Source: a virus. From it: a DNA stretch of 64,000 bases. A model generated the notes under the pieces. The model was not told the DNA's origin. It ran no database searches and worked only from the letters and a program-made list of their open reading frames with translations. Of this stretch, positions 14,806 to 23,446 are shown piece after piece. Each line of letters opens with the position of its first letter. The first letter of the stretch is position 1. The stretch covers positions 36,331 to 100,330 of the IMG/VR virus record IMGVR_UViG_3300037247_000703, one strand, 5' to 3'. A program made the position numbers and the translations under genes.

Positions 14806-17800
14806 TTGCTTTCTCCGTCAACGCCGTCTAGCTCGGCTTGGAAGCCCCATGATTTTTCGTTCTCGACAGGGAACGGCTCGATATCGAGACCGTTCGGAAT
14901 CTCGTCGACCTTGATGCGCAAGCATCGCCGGATCGACTCGGCGAGCTTCACGCGCGCATCGTTGCGCTTGATGTAGGAGCCGCGCTCGATCTTCTCGCGG
15001 ATGACTCGGCGCAATGCGCGCAAGCCGTTCGTCGCGTCTTCTAGCCCTTGCTTCTTCCGCTCGCGCAGGTACACGCCGTAAGCGGTCTGAACGTGCAGCG
15101 CGATCTCCCCGTCGATGCCGGCGTAGTGAATGCCCTCGCGCAACGTGCCTTCCTGCGCGCATGCCGACAGCGATTCGAGAAACTGATCGAAGACGTCTTT
15201 CGCCCCGGCCTCGCCTTCAAGGAAGTCGTCACATTGGTAGGCGATCGCCGCCTGGAAGTCGGGGTCGGGCAACGAGACGCCTAGATTCTCACCGAAGCTC
15301 TGATAGGCGATCAGCCCGAACGCCATGACGACGAGATTGTCGATCACGCGACCGGGCACGTCTTCGGCGCCGCTGATGATGCTCTTGCCGTCGTCATCGG
15401 CTTGGGCGAGAAACTTGTTCGTAATCGACCGCGCCGCGTCGAGCCAGTCACCGAACGGCGCCTGCACCGCGAACTGGATCATCGGCAAGGCGAGCGCGCC
15501 CAAGTCGGCACGCCGGCAGATCGCGAACGCGCGGTGATGCTCGGGTGAGAGTTCGATCGTGTTCTTGTTCGGTGACGAACACAGGATACGCTCGGCGACG
15601 GCGGGGTCATGGTCGGGCTTGTTCTCGCCTGTGACGGACAGCGGCGCCGCGAGCACGTAGTTCGCCAGCGTCAGATCCGGCCGCCCACGCGATTCGGTCT
15701 CGCCACCATAGACGCGCCGCACGTAACGCATCAGTCGGTTGACGTTGCGCTTGAGCATGTCCGCCGGCTTGTACTCGTCGAGAACGATCGGCACGCCGTT
15801 CGTCGAGCTGAGCAGTCGCAGCATCGAGAACTCGGTCTCGGTCGCCGAGAACGGCTCGGCGTCGGTGACGCCATGAATACGCCAGAAGATTAGTTGCAGC
15901 GACGTCTTACCCGAGCCCTGTGTGCCCCAGTTCCACAGAATCGGAAAGTGACCCATCGCATCGGTGATCGGCTTGCGGAACGGCGCCGCGAAGTACCAGC
16001 CAATCAGCGGTAGCATCACGGCCGGCGTGTTGAGCTTCATCAGGTTTGGCAAGACCTCGGCCGCGATCTCCTTGACCTTCGCTTCGTCGACGACGGTGTA
16101 CTTGACGCGCGCCGCGAGTGGGGAGCCGTTGGCGACGTAGGCAAGTTTTTCGTCGGCCTCGATGCCGTTCGGTCCGATGATGCCTTCCGGTGTAATCCAT
16201 CGAACGTCACCACTAGCGCCGTTGGCGTACCACCCGAGCATGGTCGAGCCCGTGCGCTTCACAACGTCGGCGTCGGCGACGATGCGCAGGAGGCCCTGAA
16301 CCTGATCGTCATTGCCGGTCCATTGCAGGTCAGGCGAGATCCGCGTGATCGCCGCGAGGAATTGCCGCCGGCCCTGCCATGCGTTCGGCGGGAAGGCCAC
16401 GCCCTTGATCGTCTTGTTCTTGTCCGTGATGATGTCGCCTGTGATCTGCTCGACCCCCTCGACGCTCACGCGCTCGGTCGGGGTGATCTTGAACGACGAC
16501 AAGACAACCATGTCGCCATCCATGTTATGCGTGAAGTAGAAGTTCACGCCCTCGACGATCTCGCCCTTGAGCCGTTCGCGTTTGTCTTCTTCTTCCTTCG
16601 CGGCATCGCGCTTCTTCTTCTTTAGGAACTCGGCGCGGTCGCGAATCAGTTTCTTGACGTCAGCCTTGCCGACCTTGAACCGCTTGGCGATCGTCGCGAT
16701 GTATCCGGTCTGCTCGATGGCCGCCATGCCGACGAGTACATCGATCGCCGGTTCGAGCTTGCGGCCGATCTGGCTTGGCTCGGTCGCAGGCGACACGCGC
16801 TCGATCAGGTACTCGGGCAACCGTGTCGCGTGTTCGAGCACGCTGAGCAGCTCAGTGCCGCTGTTGGCGCGCAGGAACTCGTTGACGTCGATTTTGTCTA
16901 CGCCATCGGGCTTCGGCAGTTGTGCGAGCCGTGCATCGACGCCAGCCGCGAACAGAATCGATGCCGTCTTGACGGCGCCCTTTTCGCCCGCGCCGCTGTC
17001 TTCGGCGTCGTTGCAGATGACGAGCCGCTTGACGCGCTTGGCGAGCTTGACGAGTTTCTCGGTATCCTTGTCGCGGAAGCGAACGGTGACGGGCGAGATA
17101 CATGGGATGCCGACTTGTTGTGCGCTGATGCAATCGGTCACGCCCTCAGTGACGAGCCCGACGTCGATGACTCCGGTGAACGCGTCTTCGTTGTAGAAGA
17201 TCGAGTTCTCGATGTGGTCGCTCACGTAGGGGTGCTTCTCGCTGTGCGTCAGTAGCTTTTTGTACTTCGCCAGCTCGTGAGGGTCATCGCCCGAGTACGG
17301 CTCGCACCGCCGCGCGATGGCGTACTTCGGCATGCCGTGCTTCCAATAGGGGAAGACGATCCGATCCGCGAAAAAATCGACGATTTTTCCATTTCGGAAT
17401 TTGATGAACAGCCCCGACGCGAGGCACTGATCCTCTTCGAACCCCTCCCCCTTCAGATACTCGAACAGCCGACCGTTGCGCCCCTTGTGATCGACCTGCG
17501 GCCCCGCCCATCCGAGCATCAATCGATCGATCGTCTCGTCGATGAAGCCATAGTGATCGCGCAAGACCTCGTTGCGGATCTTGCTCGGTAGCGCGTTGTG
17601 GTAGTAGATGAACGCCGCTTCCAGTACCTTGCCGATCGCGTGCTGCGCGACGTAGCGCGCCTCCTGCTCGGCGGTGCGCTCCATGCGTTCGACGCCGTAG
17701 CGGTCGGCGAGGTAGTCGGCCGCAGCCATGAACGACCATCCGCGGATCTCTTGCAGCCACGAGAACACGTCGCCGCCTCGGTCGCCGCCGAAGTCGCGCC

Positions 17801-17957
17801 ACGTCCCGTTAGGCCATGCGATCAGCGACGGCCAATCAGCAGCGCCGCGGTATACGTTGCCGCTTTCGGTTAGTCCAGTGACGTCTTCGAGCATGACCTC
17901 GAACAGGTTGGCCCGTTCGCGGATCTTCTCGATGTAGTCTTTGAACTCGACCGACAC
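14802..17957 (-). CDS. Primase with Toprim domain and C-terminal ATPase
   Basis: A 1051-residue protein, GTG start. Residues 10-90 keep the outline of a DnaG zinc-binding domain (FGGDRGGDVFSWLQEI, then SFMAAADYLADRYGV) but lack its metal ligands. A Toprim domain follows: VTEGVTD near residue 267 and ICNDAEDSG near 314. Near residue 675 GTQGSGKTS is a Walker A, with PIVLDEYKP as Walker B, indicating a superfamily 3/AAA-like ATPase, probably the replicative helicase part. Primase and helicase joined in one chain is common in phages. It is likely the main replisome protein here. Confidence 0.87.
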   Translation of the reverse strand: MSVEFKDYIEKIRERANLFEVMLEDVTGLTESGNVYRGAADWPSLIAWPNGTWRDFGGDRGGDVFSWLQEIRGWSFMAAADYLADRYGVERMERTAEQEARYVAQHAIGKVLEAAFIYYHNALPSKIRNEVLRDHYGFIDETIDRLMLGWAGPQVDHKGRNGRLFEYLKGEGFEEDQCLASGLFIKFRNGKIVDFFADRIVFPYWKHGMPKYAIARRCEPYSGDDPHELAKYKKLLTHSEKHPYVSDHIENSIFYNEDAFTGVIDVGLVTEGVTDCISAQQVGIPCISPVTVRFRDKDTEKLVKLAKRVKRLVICNDAEDSGAGEKGAVKTASILFAAGVDARLAQLPKPDGVDKIDVNEFLRANSGTELLSVLEHATRLPEYLIERVSPATEPSQIGRKLEPAIDVLVGMAAIEQTGYIATIAKRFKVGKADVKKLIRDRAEFLKKKKRDAAKEEEDKRERLKGEIVEGVNFYFTHNMDGDMVVLSSFKITPTERVSVEGVEQITGDIITDKNKTIKGVAFPPNAWQGRRQFLAAITRISPDLQWTGNDDQVQGLLRIVADADVVKRTGSTMLGWYANGASGDVRWITPEGIIGPNGIEADEKLAYVANGSPLAARVKYTVVDEAKVKEIAAEVLPNLMKLNTPAVMLPLIGWYFAAPFRKPITDAMGHFPILWNWGTQGSGKTSLQLIFWRIHGVTDAEPFSATETEFSMLRLLSSTNGVPIVLDEYKPADMLKRNVNRLMRYVRRVYGGETESRGRPDLTLANYVLAAPLSVTGENKPDHDPAVAERILCSSPNKNTIELSPEHHRAFAICRRADLGALALPMIQFAVQAPFGDWLDAARSITNKFLAQADDDGKSIISGAEDVPGRVIDNLVVMAFGLIAYQSFGENLGVSLPDPDFQAAIAYQCDDFLEGEAGAKDVFDQFLESLSACAQEGTLREGIHYAGIDGEIALHVQTAYGVYLRERKKQGLEDATNGLRALRRVIREKIERGSYIKRNDARVKLAESIRRCLRIKVDEIPNGLDIEPFPVENEKSWGFQAELDGVDGESK

Positions 17958-17962
17958 AGTGT

Positions 17963-18253
17963 TCAGTTCTCTGTGGTCAACATGGGGAACATTGGTTGCG
18001 CGAGATCGCGGCGCATCTCGTCGCCGAACTCTCGCAGCCCGACTAAGCCGTGCACGCTGTGAAGCTGTCGCAACGAATAGCAGATTCGCACTACCTCTTC
18101 GCGCGGTATTTCGTTGGCGTATCGGTCTGCAATGGCTTTAGCGAAGGCTTCATACGACTCGACGAACGCATCGATCTGTGCGCAGATTTGATCCACGAGA
18201 TCGATCGTGATGATCGAAATCGTGCCGCGCAGCATGATGGTTTCATAGGTCAT
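17963..18253 (-). CDS. Hypothetical helical protein (96 aa)
   Basis: The product is mostly alpha-helical by composition, with no motif that I recognise. It is coupled by ATGA overlap to the next upstream gene and lies 5 bases before the primase start. Confidence 0.65.
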   Translation of the reverse strand: MTYETIMLRGTISIITIDLVDQICAQIDAFVESYEAFAKAIADRYANEIPREEVVRICYSLRQLHSVHGLVGLREFGDEMRRDLAQPMFPMLTTEN

Positions 18254-18528
18254 CCGCGCAGCTTGTCGGCGAAGTGCTTGTTGACTCTGCCCGCCTCGTA
18301 GCCGGGCAACTCGCTAACCGGTTGCTTGAGCGCGTTGTCGCTATCCCACGGCACGGGTGTCGGTGCCTCTGTGATCTGATCGACGCAGCACTGACCGATG
18401 TTGACCTCGCGCTCCGTCTCCGAGCCGAACGAATCGCGATAGTGCTTCAGTCGCTTGGCGGTGATGACCTTGACTGGTCGTTCTCCTGCCGGCCGTACCT
18501 TGCCACAGTTGTCGCATCGAAAGCTCAC
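18250..18528 (-). CDS. Zinc-finger protein (92 aa)
   Basis: The start is GTG 18528 in a GTGA overlap. CDNCGKVRPAGE at the N-terminus and a CC pair about 40 residues later fit a four-cysteine zinc site. The longer upstream frame is out-of-phase reading of the neighbour. No named family. Confidence 0.7.
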   Translation of the reverse strand: MSFRCDNCGKVRPAGERPVKVITAKRLKHYRDSFGSETEREVNIGQCCVDQITEAPTPVPWDSDNALKQPVSELPGYEAGRVNKHFADKLRG

Positions 18529-18800
18529 GTTTTCCTCCGTAGTAGTTTGCGCAGCATCGAGGCCGCGTCGGCGCATCGGTCCTGTGCATCGCCTTGTGTG
18601 ATGTCTTCCAGGGTCGCGAGCACGTCGATGATCGCGTCGTCGTGTTTGATGATTTCTCCGCAGGAGTCGCATACGCCATCGGTAAGCATGCGCACGTCGC
18701 CGCACATCGAGCACCGTGGGATCGACTTGGCCCGGATCGGCTCGCGCTCGCTCTCGCCATCGGGACAAACGACCGCGAGGATCAACGGGAGCTTCTTCAC
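18525..18800 (-). CDS. Zinc-ribbon protein (91 aa)
   Basis: GTG start in a GTGA overlap. CSMCGDVRML and CDSCGEII, about 14 residues apart, form a zinc ribbon; the C-terminal 40 residues are helical with an end rich in Lys and Arg. The function is unknown. Confidence 0.72.
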   Translation of the reverse strand: MKKLPLILAVVCPDGESEREPIRAKSIPRCSMCGDVRMLTDGVCDSCGEIIKHDDAIIDVLATLEDITQGDAQDRCADAASMLRKLLRRKT

Positions 18801-19369
18801 GCGTCTCGCTCCGGGTAGACCGGCATGCCCTCAGTCGACTCGCGCATCGGCATCACGACCGCGAGAAAATGCTCGTGCCGAAACACAATCGGTGCGAGAT
18901 TGTCGCGCGTGTGGGGATAGACCGCGACGATCCCATCTTCATCGCCGAACGCAAGCGCCATCGCGATCAGGTTTCGATCGATGGCGCGGTCGAACAAGTT
19001 GCCGCCGTACCGGGCGACGTTCATGCCCTGCTCGCAGTGTGGGCAGCGGCGGAACTTCGGGGTGCCACACCACCCGCGCAGATCCTTGAGTCGGGCATCG
19101 ATCGCGTGCGCACTCGTCGGCGCGAAGTAACTGAAGAAGGTGGTCGCATACGTTTCGGGCAACGGCTTGAGTCCGCGCGCAGCGGTGTCGCTGATCAGTT
19201 TCGTGCTCACCGCGAGCATTGACCAGCCGTTCGACGACACCGCGTAAGTCTTCCCGCCCTGCGTAAACGCGAACACGCGCGACGTGATATCGCGCTCGGC
19301 ATGTCTCTTCTCGAACGTGCGCAAGGCTTCAAGAGTCTGGTACGCGTTGACCGATGTGGCTTGGCTCAT
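18797..19369 (-). CDS. Possible sliding-clamp-like protein
   Basis: A 190-residue protein from ATG 19369 (ATGA overlap). The C-terminal part resembles the last domain of bacterial beta clamps: NLFDRAIDRNLIAMALAF, a short strand, then HFLAVVMPMRE, close to the VVMPMR signature that ends DnaN. The N-terminal SSNGWSMLAVS is reminiscent of the DGHRL region. A zinc knuckle (C-x7-C-x2-C) is inserted in the middle. At half the normal clamp length the assignment is an inference; no DNA polymerase is seen in the window. Confidence 0.45.
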   Translation of the reverse strand: MSQATSVNAYQTLEALRTFEKRHAERDITSRVFAFTQGGKTYAVSSNGWSMLAVSTKLISDTAARGLKPLPETYATTFFSYFAPTSAHAIDARLKDLRGWCGTPKFRRCPHCEQGMNVARYGGNLFDRAIDRNLIAMALAFGDEDGIVAVYPHTRDNLAPIVFRHEHFLAVVMPMRESTEGMPVYPERDA

Positions 19370-19608
19370 GGCTTCACGATCCTCGGTTGCTCGCGCGGCT
19401 GCACTCCCTTGCACCTGTGCGTTTCGGTACAGCCGTCACAGATGAAATACTTGCAGGTCACGCACTGATTGACGTGCTGCTCGGCGGTGAAGTCTTCGCC
19501 GCAGTCGGGGCATCGCGGCTTGAACTTTTTGATCAGCTCTTGCCGCTTGCGAAGCTCCTTGGCTGCGAGCTTGGCATCTCGGTTCGCTTTCTCATTGCGC
19601 CCGCTCAC
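19366..19608 (-). CDS. Zinc-finger protein (80 aa)
   Basis: GTG start. A basic helical N-terminus (residues 1-30) is followed by CPDCGEDF, CVTCKYF, CDGC and HRC, enough ligands for two zinc ions in a cross-brace-like arrangement. Coupled to the clamp-like gene by ATGA overlap. Confidence 0.72.
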   Translation of the reverse strand: MSGRNEKANRDAKLAAKELRKRQELIKKFKPRCPDCGEDFTAEQHVNQCVTCKYFICDGCTETHRCKGVQPREQPRIVKP

Positions 19609-19611
19609 GAG

Positions 19612-19836
19612 TCAGGCTTTATGGGTGATGCTCGACGGCTTCTCGTTCACGGTGCGCGTCGTCAGGCCCGGCTGTGGTTCCATGTTGTACCAAGCATCGC
19701 GTGCTTGAGTTGCGGTGTTGAAGGCGTGAAGCGAATCCATCATGTACTGCGCGAGAATAAAGTCAGGCGTGTTGCTCTCATTTTCCTGGCACGCCTTGTT
19801 GAGTATGCGGGCCAATTCTTTTTCGAATTCAGTCAC
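19612..19836 (-). CDS. Hypothetical protein (74 aa)
   Basis: It starts at GTG 19836, 8 bases inside the previous gene. The product is helical (EFEKELARILNKACQE) with a polar end. No family is recognised. Confidence 0.62.
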   Translation of the reverse strand: MTEFEKELARILNKACQENESNTPDFILAQYMMDSLHAFNTATQARDAWYNMEPQPGLTTRTVNEKPSSITHKA

Positions 19837-20167
19837 TGTCGTCTCCTTCGATCTTGGGTTCTCGGAAATCGTCGTCGAAAACGCCCCCCGCCGGAAAGCG
19901 AGTCGGCTTCTTCGATGGCGTCTTGCTGTCGGTTTCATCGAGCGCCGCGATCACAATCGTGATGAGCGAATCATTTGCCTCGCGCATGGCATCGAGCACC
20001 GCGCGCCCGCTCGTGCCCTCGGGCGGATTGTCGAATGCCTCGCGCAGCTTCTCGGTCGGCAGCAACATGCGGAACTGTGTGTCGAGCTGTCGGTGTAGCG
20101 CGGCGCGATCTTCGAGTAACGCGCGCAGGTCGTTGACGACATTCACTTCCTTGATGTCGATGCTCAT
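19829..20167 (-). CDS. Hypothetical protein (112 aa)
   Basis: ATG 20167 overlaps the upstream stop (ATGA). Helical N-terminal two thirds and an acidic C-terminal end (DDDFREPKIEGDDSD), similar in style to tails of DNA-binding protein partners. No family is recognised. Confidence 0.65.
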   Translation of the reverse strand: MSIDIKEVNVVNDLRALLEDRAALHRQLDTQFRMLLPTEKLREAFDNPPEGTSGRAVLDAMREANDSLITIVIAALDETDSKTPSKKPTRFPAGGVFDDDFREPKIEGDDSD

Positions 20168-20385
20168 GACCTGACGATCCTCCATTCTTCCTCTTCGCCG
20201 TGTTGCTCAAATTGGAAGTCGATGTCCATGCACACGATGAACTTTTCGTTGAGCTGCCGGATGCCGTACCACTCGGGCGCATCGCCGCGCTGTGTGAGCG
20301 CCATGAGTAGCTTCACTTGATCGATGTCGAGCTTCCGTTGCGTGAACGTCGTGCCCGAGATGAAGCCCATGATCGGATTAGCCAT
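20164..20385 (-). CDS. Hypothetical protein (73 aa)
   Basis: ATG 20385 shares a base with the stop of the methyltransferase gene (TGATG). The product is short, with a strand region (FIVCMDIDFQFE) and an acidic patch. No family is recognised. Confidence 0.65.
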   Translation of the reverse strand: MANPIMGFISGTTFTQRKLDIDQVKLLMALTQRGDAPEWYGIRQLNEKFIVCMDIDFQFEQHGEEEEWRIVRS

Positions 20386-22184
20386 CAACTCTCTCCCTGT
20401 TCGAGTTCGTGAAGACCGTGCGGCAAGTCCGCATCGGGTTCGGCAATCCTCTGCGCATAGATCGACATTCCAATCGCGCGATCCCATGCGTCGAGTGCGC
20501 GTTCTGCGTCAGTCAGCTCTGGTTCATCTTCCGTGATTGTCTGTTCGGAATCGGCCGCCGCCTGATCGAGCAGCGCTTCCGCGCTGTCGAGAAATTGTGA
20601 CTCGGCCGCCGCTTGTAATCGCTCGGTCATGTCGAGCTGTTCGAAGCGAGTCTTCTCGTCGACGCCGGCTGCCTTGAGTAACGGGGCTTGTTCGGCCTCC
20701 CACTCTTCCCAGAACTTGATCCGAGCACGCGCGAGCGCGGCGTGCTTCTCGCCCAGCTCGAACCCGAGGAAGTCGAAGCCCTCGATGACGGCCGCGCAAC
20801 CGGTCGGCCCCGACCCGCAGAACGGATCGAGCACGACGCCGCCCGGGGGTGTGATGATGCGGACGAGCCACGACATGAGCGCGACCGACTTGACCGTCGG
20901 ATGCGTGTTCTTGGCGCCCCCTGTGCGCCCTGCGCCCGCCCGCGGATTCCCGAGCCCCTTGCTCCCATCCTTGCGATCGGTCGCCTGACCGGCTGTGGAC
21001 GCCTCGAACGCGTCGAGGCCCGCGTCACGCTCAGCCCGGCTGGGCTTGGCCTCGTAGCGGAAGGTCGCGAAGAACCGCGAGGCCCCGCCTATGTCGCCAT
21101 AGGTGGCTAGACTGTCGGTCAGGTTTGGCTTCCGCGAACCGTGGGCGCGTGTCGATATGGCGGTGCGCCCGCTGTCGGCGTTGCTCCGGGCAATGCCGCC
21201 GCCCGCTAAGCCGCTTTGACGGTCTAGCTCAGCGACGGGGCACCCGACAGCGCAGTTCCACAGCACGACGCTCTCGTCGCCATACAGCGGCCCTGACGGC
21301 TTGTTGTCGCCGGCCTCGGCTCCGGTGTCCACAAAGCCCGCTGGCCGGCTCCCCTGACTACCCTGACGCCGGTCGCCGCGGATATGCCCCGTGCCAACAG
21401 GCTCGCAGTCCGGCCCGTGCGACAGGATCAGGTTCGCCGGCCAGCGGCCACCGTTCTTGCCGGCCACGGCTGAGCGGTTCGTGCTCGCCCAGCCGCTCGC
21501 CGACATCGTTGACTTGCCGAGTTGTCGTTCGAGCTTCTCGTCGGTGCCGATGCGACAGGCATCAATATTGAGCGCGCCCGTGCCGTACAGCAACACGTTG
21601 CGCGCGACAGTCTTCTCGATCGGTTTGCGCGCGAGAATCCAATGCTCGGTAGCTGGCTTGAGTGCAGTTCCCCAACCTTCCCACTGCTTGGCGGATTCTG
21701 TGGCAGGAGCGGTTATGTCCATCGATCCACCCTTGTCGGGACCGCTGCCGTAAACAAAGTTAGGTCCGTAGCTTTCCAGCTTCGAAACACTGCCGACGAC
21801 ATCACGCTCAGCCCCCGCCGCCCTGTCGATCGCCTTGCTCACGTCGAGCGACTTTGGAAAGCCGTTGCCGAAATGGTGATGCACGATGTCGCGGATCTCG
21901 AACTGCGCATCTTCGATCGCAAACGCGGTCCAATGAGAGGTACGAGGCAGAGCCCACACGAGCAGGTGCCCACCCGGCTTGAGTACGCGATAGCACTGCG
22001 ACATGATCGTGAACAGCCAATCGATCCAGACGTCGCGCCCGCCTTTGTTCGAATCCCACTTTTTCCCCATGAACGAAATGCCAGCGGGCGGATCGGTCAC
22101 GATCGAGTCGATGCACTCGTCAGGCAACGCTGGCAAACCGAAACGTCGATCCATGTTCGGCGCGGTGATCACGTTCCACGTCAT
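20385..22184 (-). CDS. DNA methyltransferase, beta class, N6-adenine or N4-cytosine
   Basis: A 599-residue protein from ATG 22184 (ATGA overlap). The catalytic motif IV comes first (IVTDPPAGISF, Asp31-Pro-Pro-Ala) and the AdoMet-binding motif (LDPFCGSGPTG) near residue 453, the order of beta-class amino-methyltransferases. The usual Tyr/Phe/Trp after DPP is Ala here. HTHP-like KNTHPTVK precedes the second motif. Between the motifs lies a long variable region that may set target choice. It probably methylates phage DNA to evade restriction; no cognate endonuclease is seen. Confidence 0.85.
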   Translation of the reverse strand: MTWNVITAPNMDRRFGLPALPDECIDSIVTDPPAGISFMGKKWDSNKGGRDVWIDWLFTIMSQCYRVLKPGGHLLVWALPRTSHWTAFAIEDAQFEIRDIVHHHFGNGFPKSLDVSKAIDRAAGAERDVVGSVSKLESYGPNFVYGSGPDKGGSMDITAPATESAKQWEGWGTALKPATEHWILARKPIEKTVARNVLLYGTGALNIDACRIGTDEKLERQLGKSTMSASGWASTNRSAVAGKNGGRWPANLILSHGPDCEPVGTGHIRGDRRQGSQGSRPAGFVDTGAEAGDNKPSGPLYGDESVVLWNCAVGCPVAELDRQSGLAGGGIARSNADSGRTAISTRAHGSRKPNLTDSLATYGDIGGASRFFATFRYEAKPSRAERDAGLDAFEASTAGQATDRKDGSKGLGNPRAGAGRTGGAKNTHPTVKSVALMSWLVRIITPPGGVVLDPFCGSGPTGCAAVIEGFDFLGFELGEKHAALARARIKFWEEWEAEQAPLLKAAGVDEKTRFEQLDMTERLQAAAESQFLDSAEALLDQAAADSEQTITEDEPELTDAERALDAWDRAIGMSIYAQRIAEPDADLPHGLHELEQGES

Positions 22185-22555
22185 TCGGCTAGGCCCCCAT
22201 TGATGACCGACAGCTCTGCCCACGAGTCGAGCACGCGATACTCGATCGGGATGCCGCGCCCCTCGGCGTGTGCGATCCCGTACTGCATGCCCTTCGTGAT
22301 TCCGAGGTTCGTATAGACGACCGTGGCATCGGCGACATCGCGCCACAGGAAGCCCGCCTGAATGCCTCGCTCGCGCTCGACCGGGATGCGATCATCGAGC
22401 ACGCCCGGCTGAGTGTAGAGACCGTGCGAGGCGTAGGGGGCTTCGTCGTGGTTGACGATAGCATCGCGCATGCACGCTCGAAGGAAGCGCAGGTTGCGCT
22501 CGACGATCTGATCGTCGTCGCTACCGTAAGGCGACTCGATGACGACGCGCCTCAT
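22181..22555 (-). CDS. DUF7768-type, nucleoside deoxyribosyltransferase-like protein
   Basis: A 124-residue protein. VVIESPYGSD, ACMRDAI, SHGLYTQPGVLDD, GIQAGFLWRDVADATVVYTNLG and GMQYGIAHAEGRGIPIEYR follow the pattern I know from phage DUF7768/DUF4406-type proteins, which resemble nucleoside 2-deoxyribosyltransferases. A role in nucleotide metabolism is plausible, not shown. Confidence 0.72.
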   Translation of the reverse strand: MRRVVIESPYGSDDDQIVERNLRFLRACMRDAIVNHDEAPYASHGLYTQPGVLDDRIPVERERGIQAGFLWRDVADATVVYTNLGITKGMQYGIAHAEGRGIPIEYRVLDSWAELSVINGGLAE

Positions 22556-22734
22556 GGCTTGACCGGCCCTCGGTCGACATCGGCCTTCGGCATCGGTTCT
22601 CGACCGGAACCATTACAGTGGCCACAGGTTTTTTTGATTGGCTTTCCGTGGCGCCACAACCCTGTAGGAAGTGCTCGCGCGCCGTTGCAGCTCGTGCACG
22701 GTGTATCGGTGTCAATGTTCTTGATCGGCGTCAT
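22552..22734 (-). CDS. Zinc-finger protein (60 aa), DnaJ-type CxxCxG
   Basis: ATG 22734 overlaps the upstream stop (ATGA). CTSCNGAR and CGHCNGSGRE are two CxxCxG-type half sites, as in the zinc-binding region of DnaJ. It is small and probably binds one zinc. The function is unknown. Confidence 0.72.
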   Translation of the reverse strand: MTPIKNIDTDTPCTSCNGARALPTGLWRHGKPIKKTCGHCNGSGREPMPKADVDRGPVKP

Positions 22735-23438
22735 CCGTTGCCCTCGAAGATGCGGATGACTTCGGCGTATGGCTTGCCGCCGGCCTCGCTGTGGTAGATG
22801 CGACCGAACGTGATCTCTCCCTCGACCTCGACGACACGTTCCGTCATGTTCTTGCGGAACGGCCACATGAAGTAATAGGGCGGCCCGGTGAACTCGTTGA
22901 CGATCCACTCGATCGTCGACCGTCGAATGCTGCCGTACCGCCAGACGTTGACGACCATGTTCATCGCATAGCCGCGCAACTCAGCATCGCGACGGAAGGC
23001 CGCCGGCCACGGTGCGGTTGACACGAGTCCGAGTAGCGGGAACGTCCACCACGGGGCACCGACGACAGCGCAGACGATAGCGCCGGTCAGAGCGAGCGGG
23101 AAGGTGAGGGACTGTGGCAGGAGGTAGCAGAACTTCCACCACCGTTGTTCGCCCTTGGCGTCGAGCAGGTGAACATACTCATGTGCGAGAATCTTCGTCG
23201 CCTTCCACGGATTCTCTGCGACGAACTCGCGACTCGGGAACCAGACGATCGGATAGATAGTCGACACATACTTTTTCATGTAGTGACGATTGAAAATCCA
23301 GACAACGACCGCGATCAGCTTCTGAACAAAGCTCTCGTTCTTGTAGCGAATCTCGAATCCGGGGATTTCGCGCGCGATGAACGCCGACAGATCGGCAAAC
23401 AGGATTGCCGCCCGCTTTCGTGTGACTTGTGTTGCCAT
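22731..23438 (-). CDS. Membrane protein with HExxH metallopeptidase motif
   Basis: A 235-residue protein. AHEYVHLLD gives His86-Glu87-x-x-His90, the zinc-binding motif of metallopeptidases, and RDAELRGYA (Glu153) sits where a third ligand of gluzincins would be. Between them residues 101-142 form two transmembrane segments. An N-terminal hydrophobic stretch (KLIAVVVWIF) may be peripheral. The layout recalls small M48-like membrane proteases, but the family is not identified, and proteolytic activity is an inference. It lies between a zinc-finger gene and the DinG-type helicase. Confidence 0.6.
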   Translation of the reverse strand: MATQVTRKRAAILFADLSAFIAREIPGFEIRYKNESFVQKLIAVVVWIFNRHYMKKYVSTIYPIVWFPSREFVAENPWKATKILAHEYVHLLDAKGEQRWWKFCYLLPQSLTFPLALTGAIVCAVVGAPWWTFPLLGLVSTAPWPAAFRRDAELRGYAMNMVVNVWRYGSIRRSTIEWIVNEFTGPPYYFMWPFRKNMTERVVEVEGEITFGRIYHSEAGGKPYAEVIRIFEGNG

Positions 23439-23446
23439 TGGTTCGC

